DNA from: Piezodorus guildinii | Lineage: Eukaryota; Arthropoda; Insecta; Hemiptera; Pentatomidae | Assembly (NCBI GenBank): GCA_023052935.1 | Contig: CM041292.1 | Span: 90,007,169 to 90,071,168, forward strand | DNA: 64,000 bases | Direction: 5' to 3' | Shown here: positions 45,405 through 55,609 of the stretch, in pieces | Numbering within the stretch: the first letter of the stretch is position 1 | Layout: each line of letters begins with the position of its first letter | The notes under the pieces: model-generated | The model's database searches: none | Told to the model about the DNA's origin: nothing | Seen by the model: the letters and a program-made list of their open reading frames with translations, nothing else | Made by a program: the position numbers and the translations under genes

Positions 45405-45503
45405 GTTCCTTTAAAATAAAACGATCCATTTTACACTCAACATTTAGGAAAAAAAAATAAAGGAGTGTTGCGTGTAAAATGGATCGTTTTATTTTAAAGG
45501 AAC
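45405..45503. repeat. Perfect 32 bp inverted repeat, 35 base loop
   Basis: 45405-45436 (GTTCCTTTAAAATAAAACGA...) is the exact reverse complement of 45472-45503. Pairing extends about six more bases inward with one mismatch. As RNA it would fold into a long hairpin. It may be a small MITE or the terminal hairpin of the neighbouring repeat. Confidence 0.85.
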
Positions 45504-45554
45504 CTAAAAATACTTAATTATTGGGAGTAATTAATTTTTGTGATCTCCCTCCTT

Positions 45555-45610
45555 CAATCGCCATGAAAACGTTGAAATTGTTCGAAACGTAGGAACAAAT
45601 AAATTTAGTT
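45555..45610 (+). mobile_element. Hammerhead-like remnant of a Penelope-type repeat
   Basis: CGCCATGAAAACGTTGAAAT at 45559-45578 and TTGTTCGAAACGTAGGAAC at 45579-45597, then AATAAATTTAG. The GAAAC box and its CGT follow-up are present but CTGATGA is not, so the ribozyme core is incomplete. Confidence 0.35.
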
Positions 45611-46126
45611 TTCTACTTAATTAAATTATTTGACTGCACCTGTAATAAACTTCTCCCCTATAATTAATTATTATTTAAAATAGTCACAAATGAGAGAACA
45701 AGAAGAAATATACAAACAAAAAAGTAAGAAATAGATAATTAGAAAAGATAAAATAAATATAAAATTAAAAGAGATGATTGTGTTGAAAAATAATTGAAAT
45801 TATTAACAAAGTTTAAATTTGGGCAAAAAACAATTAGTCTCTTTCATTCAATATTTGATATCTATTGGAAAACATAGAATTAGAATAAGGATAGATAAAG
45901 AGCATGGCGGATATGGGTGGGTGAGAATTCCAGAGGGTGGTATAGCGGATCTATGGACCTATTCTATGGATAGGAAGGTAGATTTTATTTTGAAAAAAAA
46001 GTATTATGTAATAATTTGCTTTGTTTCCATCTCCCTAATCGTTAAAATTGATGATATAAATATTTATTTCAGGTTACTATATTTTTCTTTTTCGGTGTAT
46101 ATTAAGCAAGATACTTTTTTATTTAC

Positions 46127-46380
46127 CTTCCTTCGGGAGGTGCATATCTGCCGTCAGGTCGCTGGACGATCCGGATAATAGAGGCGTTGATGTCCGGGTC
46201 TTGCCGGTGGGACGGGAAATGGGACTCCCTGTGCCGGGTCTCTAGCAAGACTCCGTCAGGGATGGCGATGCCTTCCTTGTTGAGCCTGTTCAAGGCCAAT
46301 CGGTCCGTCCTGAACGCCTCCTCCGGGATCTTCCCTCCGGAGTGTGGCAGTACCTGCTCCCGGAATATCTGTCTCTTTTG
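46127..46380 (-). CDS. CPAP1-like chitin-binding protein, upstream internal exon
   Basis: Exon of 254 nt with acceptor CGTGTTTCAG just before 46380 and donor GGAAG|GTAAAT at 46127/46126. It starts in phase 0 and ends with two bases (AG) of an Arg codon completed at 42466. The product starts QKRQIFREQVLPHSGGKIPE and includes IAIPDGVLLETRHRESHF and ends DGRYAPPEG. It is charged, has no cysteine and no transmembrane segment, in line with the low-complexity N-terminal part of CPAP1 proteins. GC content is well above the flanks. The link to the chitin-binding exon rests on matched phases over two introns. Confidence 0.8.
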
Positions 46381-46600
46381 CTGAAACACGAATTTCATTC
46401 TTAATTATGAGCGATGAATATAGTTTTAATAAACAGTAAGAAATATCGTTGAGCACATAATATATACAAAATTTATATATTATATAGTATGTATAAGCTT
46501 TCAAGAAAAGGAATCTTAAAAAGTTTAGTGAAATTAAAAATAAAGCTGTAGTTAAAAACTTTAACAAAAGTAATGATGAATTAACTCATGTTATATATGC

Positions 46601-46925
46601 TAGGGATGGGCATAATCGATGATTGCATAATCGAATGATCACTCGATATTCAAATCGAATGATTCATATCGAATGATCGAATGATTCATATGCGTTCTGA
46701 AGACAATTGGTCAATTCCCCCCTCTATTATTGCTGAGCTTCGATGCAAATATGGTAACCCCTTATATTTTTATATTTGTCAATATGTATCGTTAAAAAAT
46801 TGAGTTTGAATGATCATTCGTTTCTCCAGACCTATAAATACGATAATCGATGAATTCTAATGATTAATGAATGATTGAAATAATCGAATGATCTGATAAT
46901 CGTCATTCTATTATGCCCACCCCTA
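46601..46925. mobile_element. hAT-type MITE, 325 bp, with 8 bp target duplication
   Basis: Terminal inverted repeats TAGGGATGGGCATAAT (46601-46616) and the reverse complement of TAGGGGTGGGCATAAT (46910-46925) match at 15 of 16 positions. ATATATGC flanks both ends (46593-46600 and 46926-46933). An 8 bp duplication and TAGGG-like termini are characteristic of hAT elements. The interior is made of repeated CGAATGATC-type words and codes for nothing. Confidence 0.92.
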
Positions 46926-46934
46926 ATATATGCT

Positions 46935-47370
46935 ATAAATAAACCTCAAATTTATAATAATATAAACATATAAAATATGTATAAATATAACCAAAGCAGA
47001 TTTTTACAAAAATGAAAATAACAAATATTCACAGATTACATTCATTAAATAGATACAGAGATACTAGGATTAAAAACAATAACAATATTATAAAATGCAA
47101 TATATTTTTTGACTCACATATGAAACTGCCGACATATTAAATTAGGTCTATATAGCCATAATAAACTCAGTAATGATCAATCAATCATCAAGCAAACACG
47201 AAAGACATGAATGTTATAAATTGTCAACAAGATCTATGTAGAAAAGAGCTCAAAAAAAAAAAAAAAATAGATAAATAACCAGAACAAGACAACATAACAA
47301 TAATTGTGAAAATAATAAAAGTAAATAAACACCACTGCATTTGCACAACATAGTGTTTAAACAAACCAAA
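46935..47370. other. No gene recognised
   Basis: AT-rich sequence with an A tract at 47250-47265. Confidence 0.6.
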
Positions 47371-47374
47371 GATT

Positions 47375-47500
47375 TTATATTGAGTATGTATAGTCGGCTG
47401 TGGAAATTATCGTAGGTAAAAAATAATCGGGAGTCAGTCTTTTTTTTAATTTTAATTTTAAGATGTTTTTGGTCAAACTTGTGAAAACCCAGTTTATGAT
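47375..47500 (-). mobile_element. Diverged copy of the 29.7 kb hammerhead repeat
   Basis: Reverse complement of 47375-47460 aligns with 29805-29880 (GACTGACTCC, ACCTACGATAATTTCC, CGACTATACAT, CTCAATATA). The hammerhead region is reduced to GGTTTTCACAAGTTTGACC, without the CTGATGA and GAAAC boxes. Confidence 0.55.
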
Positions 47501-47919
47501 CAGTTTATGATTTAAAATTCATCGATACTTAGTCATAAAATCGTGAGCAATTTTATGTAAAAGGGCTCCTGGGAATAGTTAGTCAAGCCACCTTAGTTAA
47601 AAACATAATAGTTAATTATTGAAATGCTATAGAACATTTATAATTGATCTCAATTATAATAACAGTATGTGTGCTCATTAAAGTAGTTAAAGTTAAATCC
47701 AGCAGAGGCCAAAGAATATGTGGTTGGTCCCTTTCCACCTTTCTGAAGTATTTATTTTATTAAATTTTAAATTAACAAAATGAAAAAATGTATAATAAGA
47801 CAAAGTATGAATTTTAACCTAAAGTAACAGGTGAAAAACCTTTTATTTATTAAATGTGTTTTAAAATAGTGTTAGATTTGTAACTAACAATAATTGTTAT
47901 TAATATTTTTATTATATTG

Positions 47920-48065
47920 TAGTGAGTATTGAGGATGAAGAAAGGACCCCGAAACGTTTACTTAGTATACAAAAATAATGTTTTGGAAGACCAATTGACC
48001 TCTCCTTAATTAGTTTAGTTCCGTTTTCGACATGTTTCGGACACTCCGAATCCTTGCAGGACACT
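47920..48065. mobile_element. Two degenerate hammerhead-like motifs facing each other
   Basis: Plus strand: GAGGATGAAGAAAGGACCCC then GAAACG at 47951. Minus strand: CCTGCAAGGATTCGGAGTGT then CCGAAACATGTCG (about 48060-48027). Both keep the GAAAC box and a possible stem II but have altered CTGATGA boxes. Probably decayed terminal repeats of Penelope-type elements. Confidence 0.4.
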
Positions 48066-48509
48066 AATTATATTTCATCCCTAGAATGAAACCATGGTAT
48101 CATGAAAATAAACTCAGGTAAGTCGAACATATTGCATAATTCTGCCGTAAAAATATTTGAACAAAGCAGAGCTTCAACACGATTGTTGATCCAAAGTGTG
48201 AAAGCAATGATGAATCGTATCTTTTCTTTTCAATTTACTTGCAATATCGGGTGCCAACTGTTCGAGTGTATTCAGTACTCAGCATTACGTTATTCACTCC
48301 GGCTGAAGAACCAGATGATGACCTGGATTAAGAACTAACTGGTTCGGAACTTGGGTGGAGGTTCAATCTCACACCTTCTACGGAGATATGATATACACTA
48401 CTTCTACGTGTATGAAGTTATGAGAGAAAGGAATAGTACATGGGTCATCGAACATGACGTCATGATTTTTGGTGATTTTACATTATTACGTCAATATCAA
48501 CCTTCTTTT

Positions 48510-48745
48510 TTCTAAGGACATGCTCATGTATGGTTGTAAAGTATGGGGCGCAGTTTCCTCAACGAAGAGAAAAAAATTACGAACATTACAAAACAAAATA
48601 TTAAGAATAGCCGTAGATGCTCCGTGGTTTGTAAAACATAATCAACTACACCGCGAGCTAAAAATCGAATACATCAAAGAATTTATTGAACACCGCATCA
48701 AAAAATATCACTCCCGGCTGCCCAGCAGTGAGAGGTGCTGAAGCA
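48510..48745 (+). pseudogene. Jockey-type LINE reverse transcriptase C-terminus
   Basis: MLMYGCKVWGAVSSTKRKKL, then LQNKILRIAVDAPWFVKHNQ and LHRELKIEYIKEFIEHRIKK. The YG-x-x-x-W, LQ-x-K-x-L-R and APW-(F/Y)-V-x-N blocks mark the end of the Jockey ORF2. The frame closes with TGA at about 48741. A 3' UTR-like AT-rich stretch follows. The 5' part is missing and the sequence before 48510 is unrelated. Confidence 0.8.
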
Positions 48746-49028
48746 TATCACGCAGACCTAAACCCAGACTTCTGCAAGACATTCTATTGTAAATATTGTT
48801 ATTTAGCTTCATAAACCCCATATTATTATTATTATTTTGTGTTATCTTAAATTTTTTTTCATTATTATTATTTAATTTTTTATATATATTTCTTTTAGAC
48901 TAAAATCGATTTCCTTTTATACTTTCTATTCTTGCCTCAAACTTATTATTATTTTATACATTCATTACTTTTCTTTCTTTCTTTAATTTTTATTTTTTTT
49001 CGTTATGCTGACAATTTAATTTCGTTAT

Positions 49029-50510
49029 GGGTCAACCCATTCGAAATGGTCCAGACCTTGCCGCTCGACATTTTTTATTTTCCTGATTTTTAGACCAGTT
49101 ATTCTCTATCCTTTCGTGAACATAAAGCTATAAATAAATTTTTTTTCTAGCAAATACATTCTATAAAATAGCATGGGAAAATCTTTCTAATTCCTCTAAT
49201 TTTTAAATATCAAATCAAAACAAAATTAACAATAAGATAAAGACATGCTTGTATTTTTGTCCTCATGACTCTTTCCCTAAATGGTGAAGAAAGTTCTTAA
49301 AAAAATCGCTAAAATGACTAAAAAACGAGACCTTTAGAGAGATAAAAGTATGTAAAGGAAAAGAGACTCATGTTTGATTATTTTTCTTTTATAGCTTAGT
49401 CATATTTCTACTTGCTTAAAATTTTCGATCTTGAGAACATAGTCCATTTTTGTATATCAATTTTCAAAATCGCAAAAAATTCATTTTTCGCGATGTTTAC
49501 ACGGAAACATCTCAAAATGGACAGAGTGAAAAATTATGAAACTAATACAGATTACCTATATATACGATTTGTTTAAGTGATATAAATTTTGTCTTTGAGA
49601 CTAAGCTGGTTCCGGAGTTATAAAACTCTCTTAACTGTTAAAATAACTTTTTCTTTAAAAAATTTAACTCCGGTAATTCTGCATATTTAAGAACCAAACA
49701 AAAACTAGAATGGTGATGAGAGTATTTTAAATAATTTTGGTCCTTACAATATATTACCTAAGTAGCCAAGAATATAGTTTAAAAAATCACGAAAAATTAT
49801 ATCAACTGAAACCTTATGTGCACAATGACGAGGGAGGTTATCATTGCACTACTTGTTTTAAAAATTTTGATCGTGTAATGCTATATCCTTTTTTTAATAT
49901 AAATTTTCAAAAAAGTATTATTTTTCAGCTCAGTGCCATTTATAGTAATTATCTCTAAAAGGACTGAGTGAAAAATAATGAAACTCAAATAGATTATACC
50001 TCTATATGATAAGTACGATAAAATAAAATTTAGTGGCTGATTTTGAAAATTCATATACAAAAAAGAACTATATTCTCAAGATCGAAATTTTTACAGCAAG
50101 TAGGACTATGACTAAGCTATAAAGGAAAAATTAATCAAACATGAGTCTTTTCCTTTACGTACTTCTATCTCGCTAAAAGTCTCGATTTTTAGTCATTTTA
50201 GCGAATTTTTTTAAACAACTTTCTTCACTATTTAGGCAATAAGTTGTGAGGACTAAAAATACAAAGCATGTCTTTATCTTATTGTTAATTTTGTTTTGAT
50301 TTGATATTTAAAAATTACATTAATTAGAAAGATTTTCCCACGAAATATTTTTGGCCGTGAAGCTGACTTAAAACGGCTGCAACACTAAAAGTATTGGCTA
50401 GAAAAAATATTTATGGTTTTATATTCACGAACTGGTAAAAAATTCACCAAAATCAAAAATGTCGAGCGGTAAAATTAATGAAAATTGGACGATTTCAAAC
50501 TGATTGACCC
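49029..50510. mobile_element. Foldback element with ~450 bp inverted arms
   Basis: The left arm (49029-49473) starts GGGTCAA and contains GCCGCTCGACATTTTT, TGGGAAAATCTTTCTAATT, AACAATAAGATAAAGACATG and TCATGTTTGATTA. The right arm (50037-50510) is its imperfect reverse complement and ends TTGACCC. TTAT lies next to both ends (49025-49028, 50512-50515), one base out of register. The central 560 bp has two further diverged direct copies of a GAGTGAAAAAT-containing segment (about 49520 and 49967). No open frame with a recognised domain is present. A non-autonomous DNA element is likely. Confidence 0.8.
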
Positions 50511-50724
50511 CTTATTAAATTCTTAGGAATAAGTATGAATCTATGATGCTTATGAGTGTCTTTTGTATGAGACTATACCTCCACTTTTTTAATTGTTACC
50601 CGTTGTAATGATAATTCTTTTATTTAAAAAACCCATGCATTGCTCAGGCAGCCGATCTGGAACTAAATAAATAAAACTTAAAAGTATAAAGAGTTAAGAG
50701 TGCGTGGTCTTATTGTATGTTGTT

Positions 50725-51587
50725 TTTTTTCAAATATTTTAATCAAAATTTACAACTGTATAAAATACAAGTAAATATGCTAAAATGATAAAACACGGAG
50801 AGAAACTGCCCATTAGCAGCACTCTTTAGTAGCGAATCTAAACAAGAAGGTTTCTAGGCCATCTTATTTTCAGACGCCTCGGAGGATTATCAGGAATTGA
50901 AGAGGAAGCAATGCTTGTAACTAATGGACTAGAGTAGAAGCGGAGTTTTTCATGGAAGGAGTGATACCTGGAATGGGCTAAATCAGCAACATATGCAATT
51001 TAAGGTCATTGTGGATTATTTTATTTGTGACAAAGTTAGGAGCGCTAAGGATTTTGCGAGGGATTTTGGATTGTAAGGATTGGATACGGGAAGAGTTTGA
51101 TGGTTTAGTAGAGCCCCAAAGCTCAACTCCGTAGGTTCAGATAGGCCTTATGATGGTCATGTAAATGAGTCTTTTGTAGTTAAGTGAGAGGTTAGAGCGT
51201 TTGTCTAGTATTGGAGTACCCGAAAACGTCGAGCAGTTTCTTGTCTTGTAAGTCTTGTTTTAGGATTCCATATAAGGCGTTAGTCAAGCAGGAGTCCTAA
51301 ATAGCGGATCTGTTCAACCGGGACAAGCGGAATATCATTAAATTACACTGTAGGGCAAGATGCCATACATTTTCAACAAAGGGTAAAGGTAATTTGTTGC
51401 GATTTATTGGAATTGATTTTAATTCTCCAATTCTGACACCATACCTCAAGGTCTCTGATGTGGGATTGGAGAGTTTCAGGGGCAATTGTAGGATCGTTAT
51501 TAACTAATAGCACGTAAGTGTCATCGGCATAGGTAGAAAGGAATGTGTTAGGATGGGTTGGGATATCAGCTGTATAGACTGATTGTA
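50725..51587 (-). pseudogene. Jockey-like LINE 3' portion, decayed
   Basis: On the minus strand from 51587: YTADIPTHPNTFLSTYADDT (catalytic YADD near 51525), LEVWCQNWRIKINSN, RQETARRFRVLQY and an IRP-x-x-TYG-type block, then NPPRRLK-like text near 50890 and the shared 3' UTR. Many stops and frame changes. Closest in style to the element at 25.4-27.2 kb. 5'-truncated just before the YADD region. Confidence 0.82.
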
Positions 51588-51594
51588 AGTAATA

Positions 51595-51960
51595 ATTTTA
51601 ATTTGAAATAAAAAATGTTTATATTTATTGATATTTACAACTGTATAATAAAATATATTTAGTAAATGTGATACAAGATATACTGTCATGATTCATATGT
51701 AGGGATACTACCCATTGGCAGCTCTCCAATTTGAAAATTTAAAGCATATTTTAATGAAACGATCCTCTGTGGCAGGTTTCCTAGACCCACTCTCAGTGAC
51801 CTTAGGTCAGCTTTTACGCTGTCCATTTATCATGTGAAGTGGCAGCTCTAGCAAGGCATGGCTACTAGTGAAAAGAAAGTACATGATATCATCCAGGAAA
51901 TACTCAGTAAGTGGATATCTTGAGCTATGAGGGTTCTGCTCTAAGGATTTGAAGCAATTA
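51595..51960 (-). mobile_element. Jockey-like LINE 3' end, short copy
   Basis: Starts at the left with the 3' UTR (TTTACAACTGTATAATAAAA, GGGATACTACCCATTGGCAG) in reverse orientation and extends to about 51960. The ORF2 tail is barely recognisable. It is juxtaposed with the fragment to its left. Confidence 0.65.
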
Positions 51961-51962
51961 AT

Positions 51963-52330
51963 GTTTTTAAATCGAGTCTCAAACGGAAATACACGTTTTA
52001 GGTTACCCTGAGTCCAAATAACCAATCCCCGCTAAACAGTGTATGTGTCTGAGCATGTGATAAGTCAAGCTCAAAAACAAAAAGTTATTGGAACTGAAAT
52101 GCATTTAAAAAATTGTCTGAGATGTTGAAAGAAGGAAATTTTGATAAAATCTGTAAACCAGAAGACACTTTATATCATGCATTTTTAAAAAAATGGCCTT
52201 GAAAATAAAATTGCATTCTGACTGAAATAGTTGGATAGTGGTTTAATGCTTATGTGTCGAAATTTCTTCCTCAAAAGTAGCTTCACTTTCATTGATCAGA
52301 AATAATATTCCATTTATACTTGTTAGCATT
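51963..52330 (+). mobile_element. Family X fragment, copy 5
   Basis: ACGGAAATACACGTTTTAGG, CTGAGTCCAAATAACCAATC, TGTGATAAGTCAAGC and CATTCTGACTGAAATAGTTG follow the order of the family X left arm. Diverged, termini missing. Confidence 0.6.
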
Positions 52331-52374
52331 GCTAAAAATGGAGGAATAAAGAATATGAAAAATTGTTGTTTTGT

Positions 52375-52475
52375 TAATTAACGTCAGGTTATATTACTGT
52401 GGCTAATCGGACGATGCTTAGGATTAGGACAGTGGGGGCCCTACATTTTGCATATCCAGGTTTAATTAAGAACGA
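52375..52475 (-). mobile_element. SINE family 1, copy f (short)
   Basis: TTAACGTCAGGTTATATTAC, GGCTAATCGGACGATGC and CCAGGTTTAATTA match the 3' third of family 1 in reverse orientation. Confidence 0.75.
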
Positions 52476-52509
52476 AATAAAAATGAAAAATATTGACAAC
52501 AAACTGATA

Positions 52510-53930
52510 CTTAAAAAAAAAATATTTATTGAGATTTACAACTGAAATAAGGAATACATATAGCAAATGTGAGGGAAGATTGTACGAAGTCATGATACAC
52601 ATGTAGGGATACTACCCATTGCCAGCTCTCCAAGAATTATGCTAAACCAGGACCTTAAGGTCCCACAATATTTTTTTTTTTTTTATATGCCTAGGCAGAC
52701 TATCAGGGATTGTAGAGAAAGCAGAGACTGAAACAAGTAGGTTAGGGTGAAGATGGGTTTTGTCATAAAAGGAATGGTACCATGTTCGAGCCAAATCAGC
52801 AACACATGGCACATCATGGTTTTAATGGTTGACCTTATTCCTGAAAAAAAAAAAAGAACCATTGACAATTTTACGAAGAATTGTAGATTGTAAGGATTGG
52901 ATACATTTAAAGGTTTAGTAGAGCACCAAAGCTCTACTCCGTAAGTCCAATTTGTAGTTATGTGGAAGGTTCAAGCGTTTGTCCGGTGAATGTTGATGTA
53001 ATCGAAATCAGTTTCTTGCCGTCCTTATCTTATACGAGTATGTTAGATCCCAAGTAACACGTGTGTCAAGGTGAAGTCCTCGATATCGGATCTATTCAAC
53101 AGCGATAAGTGGAGTGTTAATGAATGATACTGTAGGGCAGGGTACGCCGTATGACGAAGGGTAAAGATTAATTGCTGGAATTCATCATAATTTTATATTT
53201 ATTCTCCAATTCCGACTCCATACTTTGAGGTCTCTGATCTGTGATTAAAGTGATTGAGAGGCAAAAGATGGGTCGTTGTTGACTGGTAAGACACAACTGT
53301 CACGGTATAGGTAGAAAGGAAAGTGGTAGAATGGGTTCGGATTTCAGCTGTATAGACGGTATAAAGAATGGGACTAAAAAACTGCCTTAAAGAAGGTTTT
53401 TATGGAGACCTTATTCTTGACAAGTATTTACAATTCACAAAGGGATTGTGGATTGTAAGGATTGATACCAGAAGAATCTATGGTTCGTAGAGCATCAATG
53501 CTCTACTCCGTAAGTCATTTGTAGTTAAGTGGAAGGTTTAAGCGTTTGAAGTAATCGAAAACGTGGAGCAGTTTCTTGTCGTCTCAATCTTATATAGTAG
53601 ACTCGAACACGTTTGTCAAGGTGAAGTCCAAGACATGGGGTCTGTTAAACATGGATAAGTGGATGTGTTAATGAAAGATACTGTAGGGCAGGATGTCATA
53701 GGTTTATGACGAATGGTAAAGATCATTTCCTGGAATTTATCACGATTTTTATTCTCCAATCCTGACTTCATACTTTAATTCACTGATCTGGGAGATGTAG
53801 ACTGATAAGACACCAGGGTCATCCGTATGGGTAGGAAAGTGGTAGAATGGGTTCGGATTTCAGCTGTATAGACGGTATAAATAATAGAATCAACAATTCT
53901 GCCTTAAAGAATACCAGCAGATTGATTAAA
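52510..53930 (-). pseudogene. Jockey-like LINE 3' portion with internal tandem duplication
   Basis: The shared 3' UTR (TTTACAACTG, GGGATACTACCCATTGCCAG) lies at 52515-52640 in reverse orientation, followed by the decayed ORF2 tail. About 52820-53395 and 53400-53916 are two copies of the same LINE region at an offset of about 520 bp. Both end with GTTCGGATTTCAGCTGTATA, GACGGTATAAA and CTGCCTTAAAGAA. Within each, GGTAGAAAG and GTGGTAGAATGGG mark the YADD-side end. No intact frame remains. Confidence 0.75.
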
Positions 53931-53934
53931 AAGG

Positions 53935-54400
53935 TATGAATAGCAATTATTGTTATCTACTTTGAAGGGTCTATGAGAGAGGTAGGACGGAATGGTAAGG
54001 AAGTAAACTGAAACTGAAGCAGAAAGCAGCAAAAATAATGGTTTAGGTTGGGTTTTTTTTCACGGCAAATAGCTCTTTTCACCAAAATCGTAAATGATTA
54101 TGAATGTGATGAATAGTGCACACTCCTAAGGGATTCTTGCACATAGCACTATTGTATGCTAATTTAACCACAGAAGTGTTAGGTGTTTCTCATGCTAAAG
54201 CCAAGCACTGCATAGGCTCTATATAACTGTAGGTGAATAATCCACAAAACAAATTAAAAGGCGATATTTAAAAACAGTTGGGGAAGGAAGGTTGTGTAAA
54301 GAACATTACGAAAAAAATAAACTCGTGTCATGTTATTTTTTGCCTAAAGGAAATCACAATGTATTGAGGATTAGACACGGATAAAACTAATGACAAGGAG
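53935..54400. other. No gene recognised
   Basis: No repeat or coding motif was identified. Confidence 0.55.
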
Positions 54401-54437
54401 CTTACACGAGAAAACTCGCAGACAACTGGCGCCTTGC

Positions 54438-54605
54438 CTGAGGATGGGCAGGGCGGGTATTAGGATCATAGAACGGCTTTCTCCGCCTTAGCCGGTATTG
54501 CACGTCTTTCTTAGGAAGATCATGATGGGCTCTGCAATGAATGTCCTCTCCATCAACGCTTACCGTAACATAAGTTACGCACCAATCACGCGAGGCGACG
54601 CTTTC
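54438..54605 (-). CDS. Candidate further upstream exon of the CPAP1-like gene
   Basis: A short GC-rich patch open on the minus strand from after a TAA at 54608-54606 to a stop at 54404-54402. It encodes DGEDIHCRAHHDLPKKDVQY and then RLRRRKPFYDPNTRPAHPQ. A GC-AG type donor (CAG|GCAAGG, 54438/54437) would end it in phase 0, the phase needed by the exon at 46380. The acceptor is unclear. Possible AG sites follow GGTAAG near 54560 or ATTGCAG near 54535. There is no recognised domain. Position, strand, phase and composition fit a charged N-terminal linker, but conservation evidence is lacking. Confidence 0.35.
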
Positions 54606-54609
54606 TTAT

Positions 54610-55110
54610 TAAGCAGCCTTACAAAACCCTAATTAAACCTTTATGGACGTAAAAAGAACATGGAAATTATGTTCTATCTAAAAAGGAGACTCAATAGATA
54701 AAAAACGCCTAAAGGAGTGTAATAATAATGTTTGTTAAAAAAAAGATTTATAGATGCCATATTCAACAGCCACCACAAAAGCTGGTAAAAATAAGTAAGG
54801 AAATCAAACATGTTTCGGAAATTATTCTAACATTAACATCTCACAGTAAAGATGTTCCCTTATTTACAAAACTAATTTAGTCATCGCATCGCCAATAATT
54901 AAAATATTTCTATTAAATTAAACAATAACAGGTAGCTTATTTTAGTATAAATTTGAGCACACTGAGAAATTGAATTAGAATTAGAATTATAATGTTTTAT
55001 ATTTTATATATATTTTGTAGATTTTCTTCTTCCTTTGATTATTATTGTTATTCTCTTTTTAAATTATATTTTGTGAATTAATAAACATGAATTAATTTTC
55101 TATTTTTCTG
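54610..55110. other. No gene recognised
   Basis: AT-rich with no motif seen. Confidence 0.6.
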
Positions 55111-55114
55111 TTTA

Positions 55115-55402
55115 TTTGTTTCTTCATTTTACGTCCCTTGTGCTACTGTTACTAATCGGACGATGCTACAGTGGGAGTCATAAATTTTGCCTATCTAGGT
55201 TTAATTAGGACAGAGATATTTAATGAGTATATGACACTTCACAGGCTCGGGACCACCTTTTTTTACGTCCTCTCTGAAGGACGGCATAAGTAAATATTTT
55301 TTCTCATTAAAAAATCCTAGGGCCATCTGCTAGTTTGAACAGTTTGAGCGCGATCTTGGGTAAAGAAGGCTGTTAAGCTAGCCACTATATTACAGGTGAC
55401 CC
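55115..55402 (-). mobile_element. SINE family 1, copy g (with head)
   Basis: TTTTACGTCCCTTGTGCTAC, CTAATCGGACGATGCTAC, CACAGGCTCGGGACCACC and TCTGAAGGACGGC in reverse orientation. A head region near 55340-55400 (GCGCGATCTTGGGTAAAG, TTAAGCTAGCCAC) corresponds to the tRNA-like part. Confidence 0.85.
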
Positions 55403-55434
55403 ATTTTATTTTTCGTTAGTCAGTTAATTTGTTT

Positions 55435-55605
55435 CATTCTATTTTGTTTTTATTTATATATGAAGTGATTGTATTGTTTGTTTTTTTATTCAGTTACTGT
55501 ATTTTATCATATTTTGTTTTTGTTTATGTATGAAGTAATGATTTTATTTTTCTTTATTCAGTTATTGTATTTTATTATGTTTTGTTTTTGTTAACGTATA
55601 TCAGT
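55435..55605. repeat. Tandem repeat, ~70 bp unit, about 2.3 copies
   Basis: ATTTTGTTTTTATTTATATA, ATGAAGTGATTGTATT and TTCAGTTACTGTATTTTATC recur with small changes from about 55509 and again, partially, at about 55578. Confidence 0.75.
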
Positions 55606-55609
55606 ATGT

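Noticed and set aside
45819..46178. Plus-strand open frame with RIDKEHGGYGWVRIPEGG
   Set aside because: No family recognised. The frame runs antisense into the 46.1 kb exon, and the rest is AT-driven.
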